A stretch of DNA of 64,000 nt from Candidatus Jordarchaeales archaeon (GTDB lineage Archaea; Asgardarchaeota; Jordiarchaeia; Jordiarchaeales; Freyrarchaeaceae). Made by a program: the position numbers and the translations under genes. Positions within the stretch are counted from its first letter, which is position 1; each line of letters begins with the position of its first letter. This document shows, piece after piece, positions 1 through 9,351 of this stretch. The stretch is taken from positions 230,288 through 294,287 of the forward strand of contig JAWAHN010000002.1 in the NCBI GenBank assembly GCA_038889235.1, written 5' to 3'. A model generated the notes under the pieces. The model was not told where the DNA came from. It worked only from the letters and a program-made list of their open reading frames with translations, and made no database searches.

Positions 1-2
1 TT

Positions 3-1346
3 TTTCTTCGTTCACGCTTCTTTGTTAAAGGTTCTCTCTTAGCAATGTTATTCGCTGCCTTAGTGCTCCAGCCCATAGGGATAGCTCATGCCTCAGTAAT
101 GGCAAGCTTTCCTGTTACGTTAACTAGTGAAACCAGAATTGATGACAGAATAGACTCATCAATTTTGGGGATGACACAACCGCCAGAAAAAATACCAGTA
201 ATACTGCGCTTCCCTTATCTAGTGAGCGAAGAAGTGCTCTCTAGGTTAAACGTCATCCCGTTCTTCGAAGTCTCAAAGCACAACGGAGCCCCCGCAGTAT
301 ACAATTCACATGTCTGTTTCGTCTACGGAGTGATAAAGACGCAATTTTGCGACTGGCGTGAGGCATCCAGATTCCTCGTGAAAGAGTTCAACCTCAAATA
401 CCTAATCCTAGATAGAGGAATTGACCCCTCACAGCTCCTTAAAGTTCACCCAATAACCTACTCTGTTGATGCTGATGTTCTTCACGCTTTGAATGTGACT
501 GGGCGTGGGGTGACGGTCGCCATAATAGACTCCGGAATAAACGACCTAGACCCAGAAATAGCCGGAAAAACCGAAGGAAGAATAATATACCAAGTAAACC
601 TCATAACAGGAAAAGAAGGAGACCCGCTCGTAACGGGGGATCTGACACCTGCAGACTCTAAGCTTCACGGAACTTTTGTTGCTAGAACCATTGCTGGAGT
701 TAGGGGTATAGCACCACACGCAAACATAATAGACCTAAAGGTCCAAGTTGAGACAGGTGAAATGTGCTACGTGGACAGCCTACGTATAGTTGAGGCTATA
801 GAGTGGTGTATAAGGAACAAGGAGAGGTTTAACATATCCGTGATAAACCTAAGCATGGGCAACAGGGAAGGAGGAAGAGGAATCGTGTGCCGTGCCGTCG
901 AACGTGCCAGCCTGGCGGGGATAATTGTAGTTACTGCAGCAGGCTCATATTCAAACCCATTTGAAAGCTTTACAAACCCTGTCTTCACGCCCGGAGTAAG
1001 TAGCCAAGCAGTAACTGTTGGAGCAACACAGAGTTATGTCCACGACTTTTGGGCCTGCTTTCCAGCGAGCGCTGTGGGAGACTGGGCCAAGCTCAAGCCA
1101 GACCTAGTGGCGCCAGGACCTTATACTAGTGGCTCAACACCCATCGTTGCAGGCATAGCTGCCCTCCTTTTCCAAGCCGCTGAGGAATTAGGTATACCTA
1201 AAAGCGTGAGGAGTATTGCCGTAAAGCACGCCTTATTAAATGGTGCTGCGCGAAACGACTTAGGAATGCCGGGGTTTGACCCGCTATATGGTTACGGTAA
1301 GGTTAATGCTCTTGCATCATACCTTGCCCTAAAGAATTTCTCGTAA
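3..1346 (+). CDS. Secreted subtilisin-like serine protease (S8), 5' end probably outside window
   Basis: Likely exported endopeptidase of the subtilase family. The catalytic triad is visible: Asp in AIIDSG (about residue 162 counted from the ATG at 45), His in KLHGT (about 208) and Ser in TSGSTP (about 362), in the usual D-H-S order. The first 17 residues after that ATG are hydrophobic and end in AHA, a good signal-peptide cleavage site. The frame stays open to the window edge and encodes a basic stretch (RSRFFVK) just ahead, which would be a natural signal-peptide n-region, so the true start is probably upstream. Odd point: the oxyanion-hole Asn normally found in AAGN is replaced (TAAGSYSNP), so activity may be altered. 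Confidence 0.85.
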   Translation, partial: FLRSRFFVKGSLLAMLFAALVLQPIGIAHASVMASFPVTLTSETRIDDRIDSSILGMTQPPEKIPVILRFPYLVSEEVLSRLNVIPFFEVSKHNGAPAVYNSHVCFVYGVIKTQFCDWREASRFLVKEFNLKYLILDRGIDPSQLLKVHPITYSVDADVLHALNVTGRGVTVAIIDSGINDLDPEIAGKTEGRIIYQVNLITGKEGDPLVTGDLTPADSKLHGTFVARTIAGVRGIAPHANIIDLKVQVETGEMCYVDSLRIVEAIEWCIRNKERFNISVINLSMGNREGGRGIVCRAVERASLAGIIVVTAAGSYSNPFESFTNPVFTPGVSSQAVTVGATQSYVHDFWACFPASAVGDWAKLKPDLVAPGPYTSGSTPIVAGIAALLFQAAEELGIPKSVRSIAVKHALLNGAARNDLGMPGFDPLYGYGKVNALASYLALKNFS

Positions 1347-1394
1347 ACTGCACTGAACGTTTTCGTAGTGAGTTTCTTAGTGGGAGGAATAAGT

Positions 1395-2063
1395 TTGGGG
1401 GACGTGAACTTAATTTTTGGAGGCGGTCGATTTGGCTGTGTGGCTGCACGCCACCTCTTACGCCAGTCAAAACCATTCATAGTGGTTGATGAAAACGAAA
1501 GTTGTCTCGCGGCAAAGCACCTTCCACTAAAGAAAATCAGTCCAAGTGAAGTCATTCACACGGAACTTCAAGGAGGCTACTTTTTGAAAGGGAACGAAAA
1601 GCTTGCCCTACACTTAATCGAAAAGCTTGAACCGAGGTTGGTGTTCCCAACGGCTCCAATACATGTAGTTGCATCGCTAGTGGCGGAAAAGTGTGGCATG
1701 TTGGAATGGAGAGAAGCATTGGAATCCCTAGCTTCACGCATTCCTCCATCTGTCATAGTGTCTAAGGAAAAAGCGACTCTTGTAACATCCTATAATAAGG
1801 GTGCTGTTTGCAAGCCTAAGTGCACAGCGCCGGAAGTTTGCCCAGTCACAGGACTTAAAAAGCCTTGCACAATGTACGAGTTGTTGAAGTCAGCTGTCCC
1901 CGAAGGAATAATTCTCAGAAGCTACCAGTTAGAGCCAGGGCTGGGCGCCTTGCGCGGCGATGAACTACTCGAGACTCTGAAAACGTGTGAGCGAAACGAT
2001 AGGGTAATCATAGGGACAGCATGTGAGTGCCATGGCGTAATAACTGCTCTCAGAAAAATTTAG
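1395..2063 (+). CDS. Rossmann-fold protein with C-terminal cysteine cluster, function unknown
   Basis: The protein opens with a beta strand and a GGGRFG nucleotide-binding loop followed by an acidic strand end (VVDE), typical of an NAD(P)-binding Rossmann fold of the TrkA-N/siroheme-synthase kind. In the second half there is a cysteine cluster with spacing C-x3-C-x5-C-x8-C, plus TAC-x-C near the end, which could bind an Fe-S cluster or zinc. I chose the TTG at 1395 because GGGAGG lies 8 bases upstream; a GTG at 1368 is the alternative. I do not recognise the family. It follows the protease gene on the same strand after about 50 bases. Confidence 0.65.
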   Translation: MGDVNLIFGGGRFGCVAARHLLRQSKPFIVVDENESCLAAKHLPLKKISPSEVIHTELQGGYFLKGNEKLALHLIEKLEPRLVFPTAPIHVVASLVAEKCGMLEWREALESLASRIPPSVIVSKEKATLVTSYNKGAVCKPKCTAPEVCPVTGLKKPCTMYELLKSAVPEGIILRSYQLEPGLGALRGDELLETLKTCERNDRVIIGTACECHGVITALRKI

Positions 2064-2142
2064 GAGAATTCCCTCTCAGCCGCACGGTAAGTTAAAAAAT
2101 AGGTCCTTTTCAAATTGTAGTTGTCCTCGGAGGGAGTCCTCT

Positions 2143-2385
2143 ATGGGTCTTTTGTCACTAACACTACTAGCCATACCTTTGCTGGTGCTCTTTGGTCTTT
2201 ACAAGAAGTTTGGCAACCCATTTAACCCTAAAAACGTGGATTGGCGAGTTACCGCCGCCATACTTGCGTCCATAGTGGGCGTGCTTTTGCTCGCCTTCTT
2301 CGGCCACCCTGTAAACCAGCCTAAATGGCTTACCGACCTACTGGAAGCCTACGACTTTCTTAGTAAAATCCAAGGACTCATCTGA
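2143..2385 (+). CDS. Small two-span membrane protein, unknown
   Basis: An 80-residue protein with two clear hydrophobic segments (about residues 2-19 and 35-52) separated by a basic loop with KKFGNPFNPKN. The N-terminus is directly hydrophobic and the C-terminal 25 residues are amphipathic. A good GGAGGGAG ribosome binding site lies about 8 bases before the ATG. No family recognised. It is followed by about 320 bases without a gene, so it seems to be the last gene of this local + strand group. Confidence 0.6.
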   Translation: MGLLSLTLLAIPLLVLFGLYKKFGNPFNPKNVDWRVTAAILASIVGVLLLAFFGHPVNQPKWLTDLLEAYDFLSKIQGLI

Positions 2386-2710
2386 CTTAATTCGCTTTCA
2401 ATCGTCTCGATACGTTCAGTCTCGTGTTCAGCGAAACACTTGCCCGATCTTTTCCTGAAAAATTAGTTGTCTTTCATAAGTAAAGCATGGTGGCGTTCTC
2501 TATGCCTTTAAGCATAGCTCCCCTTCCCGACCAGCGACAAGCTTTTCAGAGAGGCGTGTAAACCCGTCTCACCCCTCCCCCGAGAACGTGCCCTTCGCGG
2601 CTTTCAGATGGTGCCCACAAGCACCGAAATAGACAATGCTCTTTTTCCTCTAACATTCGGGTGAGAGACTTTCCACAAAGTTTTGAACAAAGTGAGAGGG
2701 AGTGTAGGTC
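2386..2710. other. Non-coding stretch with one hairpin
   Basis: No convincing reading frame on either strand. It contains a perfect 6-bp inverted repeat (CTATGC at 2500-2505, GCATAG at 2512-2517, loop CTTTAA) and several C-rich runs. I looked for tRNA, SRP RNA and RNase P RNA signatures and saw none. It may hold the promoter of the downstream galT-like gene. Confidence 0.4.
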
Positions 2711-3730
2711 TTGACTGAGCTGAGACGCGACTACTTAACTGAAAGATGGGTGGTGATTGCTAAGGAGAGGGCCATGCGTCCATCGGACTTAAAAGAAAAG
2801 GTGCAACTTGCTTCGAGCCGAGTGTGCCCTTTCTGCCCGGGAAATGAATACATGACCCTCCCAGCCACGCTCTTATACCTCGAAAAGAATGGTAGACTTG
2901 TTGCCGAGGTTGAACACGGTGATGAAAGGTTGAAGAATTGGCTCGTTCGCGTTATTCCAAACATGTATCCAGCACTTAGACCTAATGTAAACCCTGCTGT
3001 ACACTTCAACGGGCTTTACTTTCGCGCTGTAGGGATAGGTGTGCACGAGGTTGTAATTGAAACACCAGATCACAACCTTAACTTCTGCAACCTAGACGAC
3101 CACCAGCTGAAGCTCGTTTTCAAAGCGTACACCGAAAGGTTCAGAGCCCTCGCTTCTCTTCCCTTCGTGAAGTATGTCAGTCTATTCAGGAACTATGGTG
3201 AGATCGCTGGGGCAAGTCTCTCACACCCACACTCGCAAATAATCGCCCTACCCATAGTTCCCCCAAGAATATCTGAAGAAACCGCGTCGTTTAAGGAGAA
3301 GTGGGATGGCTCATCGTGCATCCTCGATGAAATTCTCGAGCTGGAAGCCAGCTCTGAAAGGTTCATAGAAGAAAATCACGCCGCAGTTGCTTTCTGCCCA
3401 TTCGCCCCAATAACCCCATTCGAGGTTTGGGTCACCCCTAAAAGACACGTAAAAAACATGCTCGACCTTTCTGAAGGAGAAATATTCTCGTTTGCACGCT
3501 TAACGCGGAGAGTTTTGAAAGCTCTTCACGTAATCCTTGGCGACCCACCCTACAACTATGTCTTTCACCAGTCCATTTCGGATGAAGAGTACCACATGCA
3601 CTTGCGCATCCTTCCAAGACTCTCGATTTTTGGAGGGCTCGAGTTGAACACGGGAACCAGCGTAGTTATAAACACAGTGCCACCGGAGGAGGCCGCCTCT
3701 CGTATTAGGGAGTTTCTGGAAAAAATGTAG
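2711..3730 (+). CDS. galT: Galactose-1-phosphate uridylyltransferase family protein
   Basis: HIT-superfamily nucleotidyl transferase that would move a UMP group between UDP-glucose and a sugar 1-phosphate. N-terminal CPFC (Cys39, Cys42) matches the zinc-binding site of GalT, and SHPHSQ (His172, His174, Gln176) is the catalytic HPHxQ motif with the histidine that becomes uridylylated. The second HIT-like half contains CPFAPITPFEVWVTP, as in the family. 339 residues is normal for GalT. Start is TTG with a purine-rich GAGAGGGAG upstream. No other Leloir-pathway gene is adjacent, so the in vivo sugar is uncertain; ADP/UDP-sugar phosphorylases of the same fold are an alternative. Confidence 0.85.
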   Translation: MTELRRDYLTERWVVIAKERAMRPSDLKEKVQLASSRVCPFCPGNEYMTLPATLLYLEKNGRLVAEVEHGDERLKNWLVRVIPNMYPALRPNVNPAVHFNGLYFRAVGIGVHEVVIETPDHNLNFCNLDDHQLKLVFKAYTERFRALASLPFVKYVSLFRNYGEIAGASLSHPHSQIIALPIVPPRISEETASFKEKWDGSSCILDEILELEASSERFIEENHAAVAFCPFAPITPFEVWVTPKRHVKNMLDLSEGEIFSFARLTRRVLKALHVILGDPPYNYVFHQSISDEEYHMHLRILPRLSIFGGLELNTGTSVVINTVPPEEAASRIREFLEKM

Positions 3731-3732
3731 CT

Positions 3733-5466
3733 TTAGTCCTGTAGGAAATTCTTGTCGGGGTCAAAACATCTGAGCATATACAGCTCCTTTACCGATAGCA
3801 AACCCGCTTCCTTCACACGGTCAGAAATCCTTAGGTTCCATCCGGTCTCAGACTTTATCCTCTCTATTACCTCTTCCCTTCCCAGCCCTTTCTGGGGGAA
3901 ATATTCTGTAAGAACGAGCTCCCCACCCACTTTCTCGAGAACACCCATCGTAGTCACAACCATCGTGACCTTTCTCCCGGGGGCAGTTATGTAGGGCACT
4001 TTCTCTACTAGTCTTAACGGTGAGTGTTTTACAAGAACAACAATCTCCTCCGCCGTTGACGCAACGTCATTAGCGCCCCCCGAACCAACCAAGTACATCA
4101 CTCCGGGTATCAACGTTGAATTTATATTACCGTATTTATCCACCTGTCCCGCTCCCAAGACACCCATGCCCTTATTATTCTCCCTCCCCATGATCGCCCC
4201 GAGAACCTGCATGCTTCCGAAAAGCCCTTTACACGTGTGGATGTTCGTCATGTTGAAAACGAACGGGTTTGCTGGGCGTGGCAGGTAGCCGTAGAATCCC
4301 ACCTCTGCAACCAAGTCCACATTGTAACCTCTCTCCCTGAGCATATACGCAGCCATCCAAGCAGCGAGGTTCGCTCCGCCTATCCCAGCCAGCACAACTC
4401 TGTAACCTTTTTCGACGCATTTCTCAGCTATCTTTCTTGCCCCCACAAGTATCATTCTTTCAACGCTTGTCGGCTCCTCGCTCTTAGAAATCAACTTCTC
4501 TTTCGCCCTTAATTCATGTTTCCACGAATCGCTCTTAGCCTTCCCCACAAGGTAGAAAAGTCTTTCAAAACCGAGCTTCTTCAAGTACCCTTCGTGGTCA
4601 ACGCTTAAAATCCACTCTTCAACCCACTTGTGTAGCTTTTCCTCGCTCTCCGTAGCCCTCCTAAAGTCAACTATAAAGTCATAATCCTCAGCGTATCCTC
4701 CCCCGAAGCTCTCTGGTACGTAGAAAGCTGATGGGTGTGCACCAAAAGGAGCCTCCACGACAGCCCTCACCAAATATCCCGGTATGCGAACTAAATGTGC
4801 GTTCCGCATTATAAACTCTCTCTCAACGATCTTCTCGACAGTAACTATGACACCACCTTTGCTCGCGTAAGCTCCCCAGGGAATAACCCCCTCGGCAGAC
4901 GGGGGAAACATGATGGTGTTCCCTTCGCGGTCAGCACACCACCCATGATACACCGAAACGTCCGGTTTGATCCCCCTAACAACCCCAACCGCTCTGCCAG
5001 TAAATGGGTCCTTAACGAACTTGAACCCCTCGTTTTCCTCCATACTTGAACCTGCTATTGATTTAGTTGGCATAAACTCCAAGTCGAGAGCGCCGGCCAT
5101 CAAACTTTGACATATAGTTAGGATAGACCAGTTCTCGAACTTAACACTACCGCTAATGTAGCTCTTTTGAATCACAGGTGATGGTGCTGGAGACGGGTAA
5201 ACGTGTCCCGCGTAAGAAGTTATCACCTCGCTTACTAATCCTCCATAAACTGGAAGCTCAATGTTTATCCCTCCGCCAAGCGTGAGCAGCCTGAAACCCG
5301 GCTTCTTCCCCCAGAAAACCCTGCACAACTCGTAGCAGAAACAGTATGGTAAAGTATTAGTGGCTCCAATATGGATAAGTGAACCGGGCTTAACGAAACT
5401 TTCCACGGCATCCTTAATACTCATCAACTTGTTTTCTCCTTCAAATTCCACTTTAAATAAGTCCAT
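3733..5466 (-). CDS. Fused alpha-beta CoA-transferase (family I, glutaconate-CoA-transferase type)
   Basis: One polypeptide carries what is usually two subunits. The first about 290 residues resemble the alpha subunit (GATNTLPYCF, YHGWCADREGN); the rest resembles the beta subunit, with the ExG catalytic glutamate in VAEVGFYG and the family signature GAGQVDKYGNIN. It would transfer CoA between a carboxylic acid and an acyl-CoA thioester. I chose the ATG at 5466 (TTG directly before it is also possible) since GGGGTG lies about 10 bases upstream; a GTG at 5484 would add six residues. The ADP-forming acyl-CoA synthetase and crotonase genes nearby on the same strand suggest organic-acid metabolism. 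Substrate not assignable. Confidence 0.8.
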   Translation of the reverse strand: MDLFKVEFEGENKLMSIKDAVESFVKPGSLIHIGATNTLPYCFCYELCRVFWGKKPGFRLLTLGGGINIELPVYGGLVSEVITSYAGHVYPSPAPSPVIQKSYISGSVKFENWSILTICQSLMAGALDLEFMPTKSIAGSSMEENEGFKFVKDPFTGRAVGVVRGIKPDVSVYHGWCADREGNTIMFPPSAEGVIPWGAYASKGGVIVTVEKIVEREFIMRNAHLVRIPGYLVRAVVEAPFGAHPSAFYVPESFGGGYAEDYDFIVDFRRATESEEKLHKWVEEWILSVDHEGYLKKLGFERLFYLVGKAKSDSWKHELRAKEKLISKSEEPTSVERMILVGARKIAEKCVEKGYRVVLAGIGGANLAAWMAAYMLRERGYNVDLVAEVGFYGYLPRPANPFVFNMTNIHTCKGLFGSMQVLGAIMGRENNKGMGVLGAGQVDKYGNINSTLIPGVMYLVGSGGANDVASTAEEIVVLVKHSPLRLVEKVPYITAPGRKVTMVVTTMGVLEKVGGELVLTEYFPQKGLGREEVIERIKSETGWNLRISDRVKEAGLLSVKELYMLRCFDPDKNFLQD

Positions 5467-5553
5467 CAAGCGAGAACACCCCACTTTCGAAAATCAAAAA
5501 CTACTTCGTGTTAGAGTCGTTTCGCAAAAAGTCGACTCCAGTCTGAGCGCTAT

Positions 5554-5847
5554 CTAAATTCTAAACTCGCACCTACAGGGCTTTTGATTGCAGCGAGGGC
5601 ACTTCATAGGGTACTTCTTTATAGCGGCTTCCTCGATATCCACGTTCAAGACGTTGGCTAGTGACGCAAGCCAAGCAAAGACGTCAGCGATCTCTTCCTC
5701 AATTTTACCCTTGTCGCCGCTCTTGATAGCTCGTGCTAGCTCGCCTACTTCGCTGACGAGCCAAATAAAATTCTGCGGAACCCCTCTTCTAGAATCATTC
5801 TCAAAGTATAACTCGTACATTAACCTTTGAAACTCTTTGATCTCCAA
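5554..5847 (-). CDS. MazG-like nucleotide pyrophosphohydrolase with C-terminal zinc knuckle
   Basis: All-alpha NTP pyrophosphohydrolase of the MazG/dUTPase-like superfamily, expected to cleave NTPs or dNTPs to NMP and PPi. The metal-binding acidic pattern is present: SEVGELARAI followed by EEEIADVFAW. The last 17 residues add CPRCNQKPCRC, a short zinc-binding tail seen in archaeal members. The TTG start has GGAGGAG six bases upstream. A pyrophosphatase gene follows about 150 bases further along on the same strand, which would fit removal of the PPi product. Confidence 0.82.
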   Translation of the reverse strand: MEIKEFQRLMYELYFENDSRRGVPQNFIWLVSEVGELARAIKSGDKGKIEEEIADVFAWLASLANVLNVDIEEAAIKKYPMKCPRCNQKPCRCEFRI

Positions 5848-5998
5848 GAGATCTCCTCCTGCACCTTTCTCCTAAAGTCCAGAAAGCACACAAAACTTTT
5901 AGTTCTTTATCCTACCAGAGTCACACGGCCACCGACACAAGCTTTACTCTTCCCCTCAGGGAAGGATTTCAGGTGACACTGCTCAATAAAATTGGGTG

Positions 5999-6925
5999 TT
6001 AGAGTGTTTCAAACGCTTTCTGCAGTGGTGGGATCACTTCTTTTTTCCTCGACATGACGCCCTCCAAATATACTGAACCATCCTTAACTTTCTTTCCAAA
6101 TGCTTTCTCAACCATGTCGAGCCTTTCACCTACGGCTAACAGCTCTGTACCTTCCTTTATGATGTCTGTGAGCATCATTAGGACCAGTCCATATTTTCCT
6201 TCGCGCATCTTTTTCTCCATTTCCTCGAGAATCTCTTTCTTCATTTCCAGCGCTTCCTGCAAGTCGAACACTTCAACCTGCCCGACGCCTACCTTCACTC
6301 CTTTGAACTCATAATCTTTAAAGTCTGCCATTAATACTTCCGCAGCGCTTTTACCCTTGAGGCTGGCCTTAGCTTTCTTAACCTCAATCCCAAACTTTTC
6401 TGGGTCCACTTGAACTATCTCAGCAAGCTTTAATGCCATCTCTTTGTCAATCGGAGTACAAGTAGCCGACTTAAATACAACGGTATCAGATAGTATCGCG
6501 GCAAGCAATATTCCCGCTATTTCGCGCGGGATTTTAATCCCTCTCTCAAAGTACTTTTTCGCTATCAACGTAGCTGTCGCTCCAACAGGTTCAACGTGGA
6601 ACAGTATGGGCTCACGGTACCTGAAATCTATCTTATGGTGGTCGAGAACTTCAACTATTTCCGCCTCCTCTATTCCATCAACAGCCTGAGCGAACTCGTT
6701 GTGGTCTACGAGAATAAGCTTCTTCCCTTTCGCGCTCCTCAAAAGAGGCGGGACTTCAACCTTGAAGTACTTTAGAACGTACTCGGTTTCAGGATTTATT
6801 TCGTCAGCCCTAACCGCTTCAGCTTCTATACCTTCAACGTCCCTCTTGAACCTAGCGTAGGCTATCGCCGAGCACACAGAGTCTGTATCTGGAGCCTTAT
6901 GCCCCACAACGTAAATATTCACCAC
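5999..6925 (-). CDS. ppaC: Manganese-dependent inorganic pyrophosphatase (DHH family II)
   Basis: Hydrolyses pyrophosphate to phosphate, pulling biosynthetic reactions forward. The N-terminal DHH domain has GHKAPDTDS, VDHNE and LDHHK, the metal-binding motifs of family II pyrophosphatases; the C-terminal DHHA2 part ends with SRKKEVIPPL, the substrate-binding SRKKQ-like motif. 308 residues is the usual length. Two consecutive GTG codons lie after GGAGGGGT, so the start is uncertain by one codon. Confidence 0.92.
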   Translation of the reverse strand: MVNIYVVGHKAPDTDSVCSAIAYARFKRDVEGIEAEAVRADEINPETEYVLKYFKVEVPPLLRSAKGKKLILVDHNEFAQAVDGIEEAEIVEVLDHHKIDFRYREPILFHVEPVGATATLIAKKYFERGIKIPREIAGILLAAILSDTVVFKSATCTPIDKEMALKLAEIVQVDPEKFGIEVKKAKASLKGKSAAEVLMADFKDYEFKGVKVGVGQVEVFDLQEALEMKKEILEEMEKKMREGKYGLVLMMLTDIIKEGTELLAVGERLDMVEKAFGKKVKDGSVYLEGVMSRKKEVIPPLQKAFETL

Positions 6926-6968
6926 CCGAGACCCCTCCTAACAATCTAAAAAGCACTCGCTTCTACGT

Positions 6969-8420
6969 CTATAAATTAGTTTTCATTCCGTCGACATTGG
7001 ACTTGGAGTAGGCTGAGCTTCGGCCGATTCTTTCCTCAGCCTCACCCTTAAGTCTCAAGGCCTTGATCATCTGCACTGCCTCTTCAACTGTGTGAGCAAC
7101 GGGGATCCCGTTCAACTCAAACCCTTCAACAATCATCTGGTATTTCTGAACCCACGGCACGTAAGCGACGACGGGCTTCCTATACTTTCTGACTATGCTT
7201 GCAGCCCTACGGCCAAGCTGCATGCTGATAGTTGGCGGATAGGGTAACATCAACAGTATGACTGCTTCGACCTTTTCATTTTGCATAAGATACTCTGTCA
7301 CTTTCTCAACGTCGTTGTCAACCAGGCTGCCTGTCAGATCTATGGGGTTCTTTAAGCTAGCTATCGGGGCCGCTGAGGGGTTCAAAAGTCTTCTCATTTC
7401 CTCCTGTTCTTCCTCCGTGAACTCAACGAGTCTCAACCCGTACTTCGCGCACAGATCCGCGCAAAGCACTCCATGACCGCCGGAGATTGTTAGTATCGCT
7501 ACATCCCCTCTTTTTATCGACGGTAGCCTGAATGAAAGCACCTTGCTGAACGTTATTATTTCGTACTCGTTTTCCGCCTCTATTATCCCCCACTGTTTAA
7601 ACGCTGCCGACGCAATGCCTGAGGATGACAACATGGAGCCCGTGTGACTGGCAGTTGCCCGCTTCCCATACTCACTTTTACCCGCCTTAAAAACTATAAC
7701 GGGCTTCTTCTCGAAGCATTCCGCCGCCTTTCTGAGAAATATCGTTCCCTCGCCCTCCCTGAACCCTTCAAGGTACACTGTTATTAGCTTTGTTCTAGGG
7801 TCGTCTTTGAGGTAATCTAGTAAAACGTTTTCATCTACCACCGCCTTGTTTCCAACGCTCACCGCCACCGAAACCCCTATCTTCCTCTCAGCATACTTGC
7901 TGAAGAACTGGTCTACGAGCACTCCTCCAGACTGACTGATGACGGCGACATTTCCAGGTGGGGGCGCGACAAGCCTCTCGCTTGGAAGGAAAAACGTGTC
8001 AACGAAAGGGGGACTGTAAACTCCTACACAGTTTGGCCCTATCACCGCCATATCGTACTTCCTAGCTATTTTGACGAGCTTGTTCTGCCTCTCAACACCT
8101 TCTCCTCCGACCTCAGCGAACCCTCCTGAAACGACCACAGCACCTTTAACACCCACCTCACCGCACTCCTCCAATACATCGTTGACGAGCTCGGCGGGTA
8201 GACATACAACGGCGAGGTCTATGTCCTCTGGCACATCTGCAATTGAAGGGTAAATTTCCTTATCGTCAAGGGTCCCCCCACGAGGGTTGACACCGTAGAC
8301 GCGCACCTCCATTTCGTACAAATTCTTGTAATAGATTACCGTCCCAGGGCTGAGTGGATTGGTCAGCGAGACGCCTATCACACACAGGGTCCTAGGTTGG
8401 AAGACCGCTCTCAGGTCCAA
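6969..8420 (-). CDS. acdA: Acyl-CoA synthetase (ADP-forming), alpha subunit
   Basis: Converts acyl-CoA, ADP and Pi to the acid, CoA and ATP, the archaeal substrate-level phosphorylation step at the end of sugar and amino-acid fermentation. N-terminal CoA-binding domain (GVNPRGG, GPNCVGVYSP), then succinyl-CoA-ligase-like domains with the phosphorylated histidine in SHTGSM and VISQSGG. 483 residues matches stand-alone alpha subunits; the ATP-grasp beta subunit is not in this window. TTG start preceded by GGTGGTG. It is divergent from the DUF72 gene, and both genes use the same GGTGGTGTGCT leader sequence. Confidence 0.88.
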   Translation of the reverse strand: MDLRAVFQPRTLCVIGVSLTNPLSPGTVIYYKNLYEMEVRVYGVNPRGGTLDDKEIYPSIADVPEDIDLAVVCLPAELVNDVLEECGEVGVKGAVVVSGGFAEVGGEGVERQNKLVKIARKYDMAVIGPNCVGVYSPPFVDTFFLPSERLVAPPPGNVAVISQSGGVLVDQFFSKYAERKIGVSVAVSVGNKAVVDENVLLDYLKDDPRTKLITVYLEGFREGEGTIFLRKAAECFEKKPVIVFKAGKSEYGKRATASHTGSMLSSSGIASAAFKQWGIIEAENEYEIITFSKVLSFRLPSIKRGDVAILTISGGHGVLCADLCAKYGLRLVEFTEEEQEEMRRLLNPSAAPIASLKNPIDLTGSLVDNDVEKVTEYLMQNEKVEAVILLMLPYPPTISMQLGRRAASIVRKYRKPVVAYVPWVQKYQMIVEGFELNGIPVAHTVEEAVQMIKALRLKGEAEERIGRSSAYSKSNVDGMKTNL

Positions 8421-8516
8421 ATAAGCACACCACCTGAAATCTAGGAGACCTGAGTACCCAGGAGAACATAAGGTTTAACCCATCTTCTTTTGAATATTGC
8501 CTGGTGGTGTGCTCAT

Positions 8517-9260
8517 ATGCCTACTGAAATCCTTGTAGGGTGTTGCGGTTTTCCTTCGGGAGTAAAACGTTACGTGAAAGAGTTCAAACTAACCGAGGTA
8601 CAGAAGACGTTCTACAAGCCTCCTTCACCCGAAACTCTTAAATCGTGGCGGGCACTGGCGCCGTCAGACTTCGAGTTCACGGTTAAAGCGTGGCAGGTGA
8701 TAACACACCCTCCAACCTCCCCAACCTATAAGAAGGCTGGGTTAAAGTTTGACCCAAAGTCGGAAGTGGGCTTTTTCAAGCCGACGCGCGACGTTTTCGA
8801 AGCTTGGGAGAAAACGCGTGAATCTTGCAGCATTCTGGAGGCAAAGGTCTGCGTTTTTCAGACCCCGCCGAGCTTCAAAGAAAGCCAAGAAAACATAAAC
8901 AATATGAAAGAGTTCTTCTCATCCATAAATTCCAAAGGAATTACACTCGCATGGGAACCCAGAGGGTGGAACGCCGAAACCGTTAGAAGCCTGTGCGTCG
9001 AGCTCGGTTTAATCCATGTCACAGACCCATTCGCCTCCATGCCATCTCTAGAGCGCGAAATATCTTACTTCAGGCTTCATGGTTCGCCTCCGGGGGAAAA
9101 GCTCTACAACTACCGTTACACGAAAGACGACCTTAACCAGCTCGCCGAAAAATTGAAACTTCTGAGGGGACGCGTCTACGTGCTTTTCAACAACATCTGG
9201 ATGCGTGATGATGCCTCAGCGTTCATGGAGGTTCTCAAGGAAAGATTTGGCGTGAACTAG
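8517..9260 (+). CDS. DUF72 family TIM-barrel protein
   Basis: Contains the DUF72 hallmarks: GCCGFPSG near the start, FTVKAWQVITHP, WEPRGW and YFRLHGSP. The family is widespread and predicted to form a TIM barrel but its reaction is unknown. The ATG at 8517 follows GGTGGTG at a good distance; a TTG at 8490 would place the ribosome binding site inside the gene. Divergent from the acdA-like gene. Confidence 0.85.
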   Translation: MPTEILVGCCGFPSGVKRYVKEFKLTEVQKTFYKPPSPETLKSWRALAPSDFEFTVKAWQVITHPPTSPTYKKAGLKFDPKSEVGFFKPTRDVFEAWEKTRESCSILEAKVCVFQTPPSFKESQENINNMKEFFSSINSKGITLAWEPRGWNAETVRSLCVELGLIHVTDPFASMPSLEREISYFRLHGSPPGEKLYNYRYTKDDLNQLAEKLKLLRGRVYVLFNNIWMRDDASAFMEVLKERFGVN

Positions 9261-9351
9261 CGTCGCGCAGCCCGCCACCACGGCACCGACTCTTTGCCTC
9301 AAGGTGGTATGACTCGCCATCCCTCATAGGACAATCTGTCACTCTGCGCTC

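Noticed and set aside
2386-2710. Possible structural RNA
   Set aside because: A single 6-bp hairpin; no SRP, RNase P or tRNA signature found.
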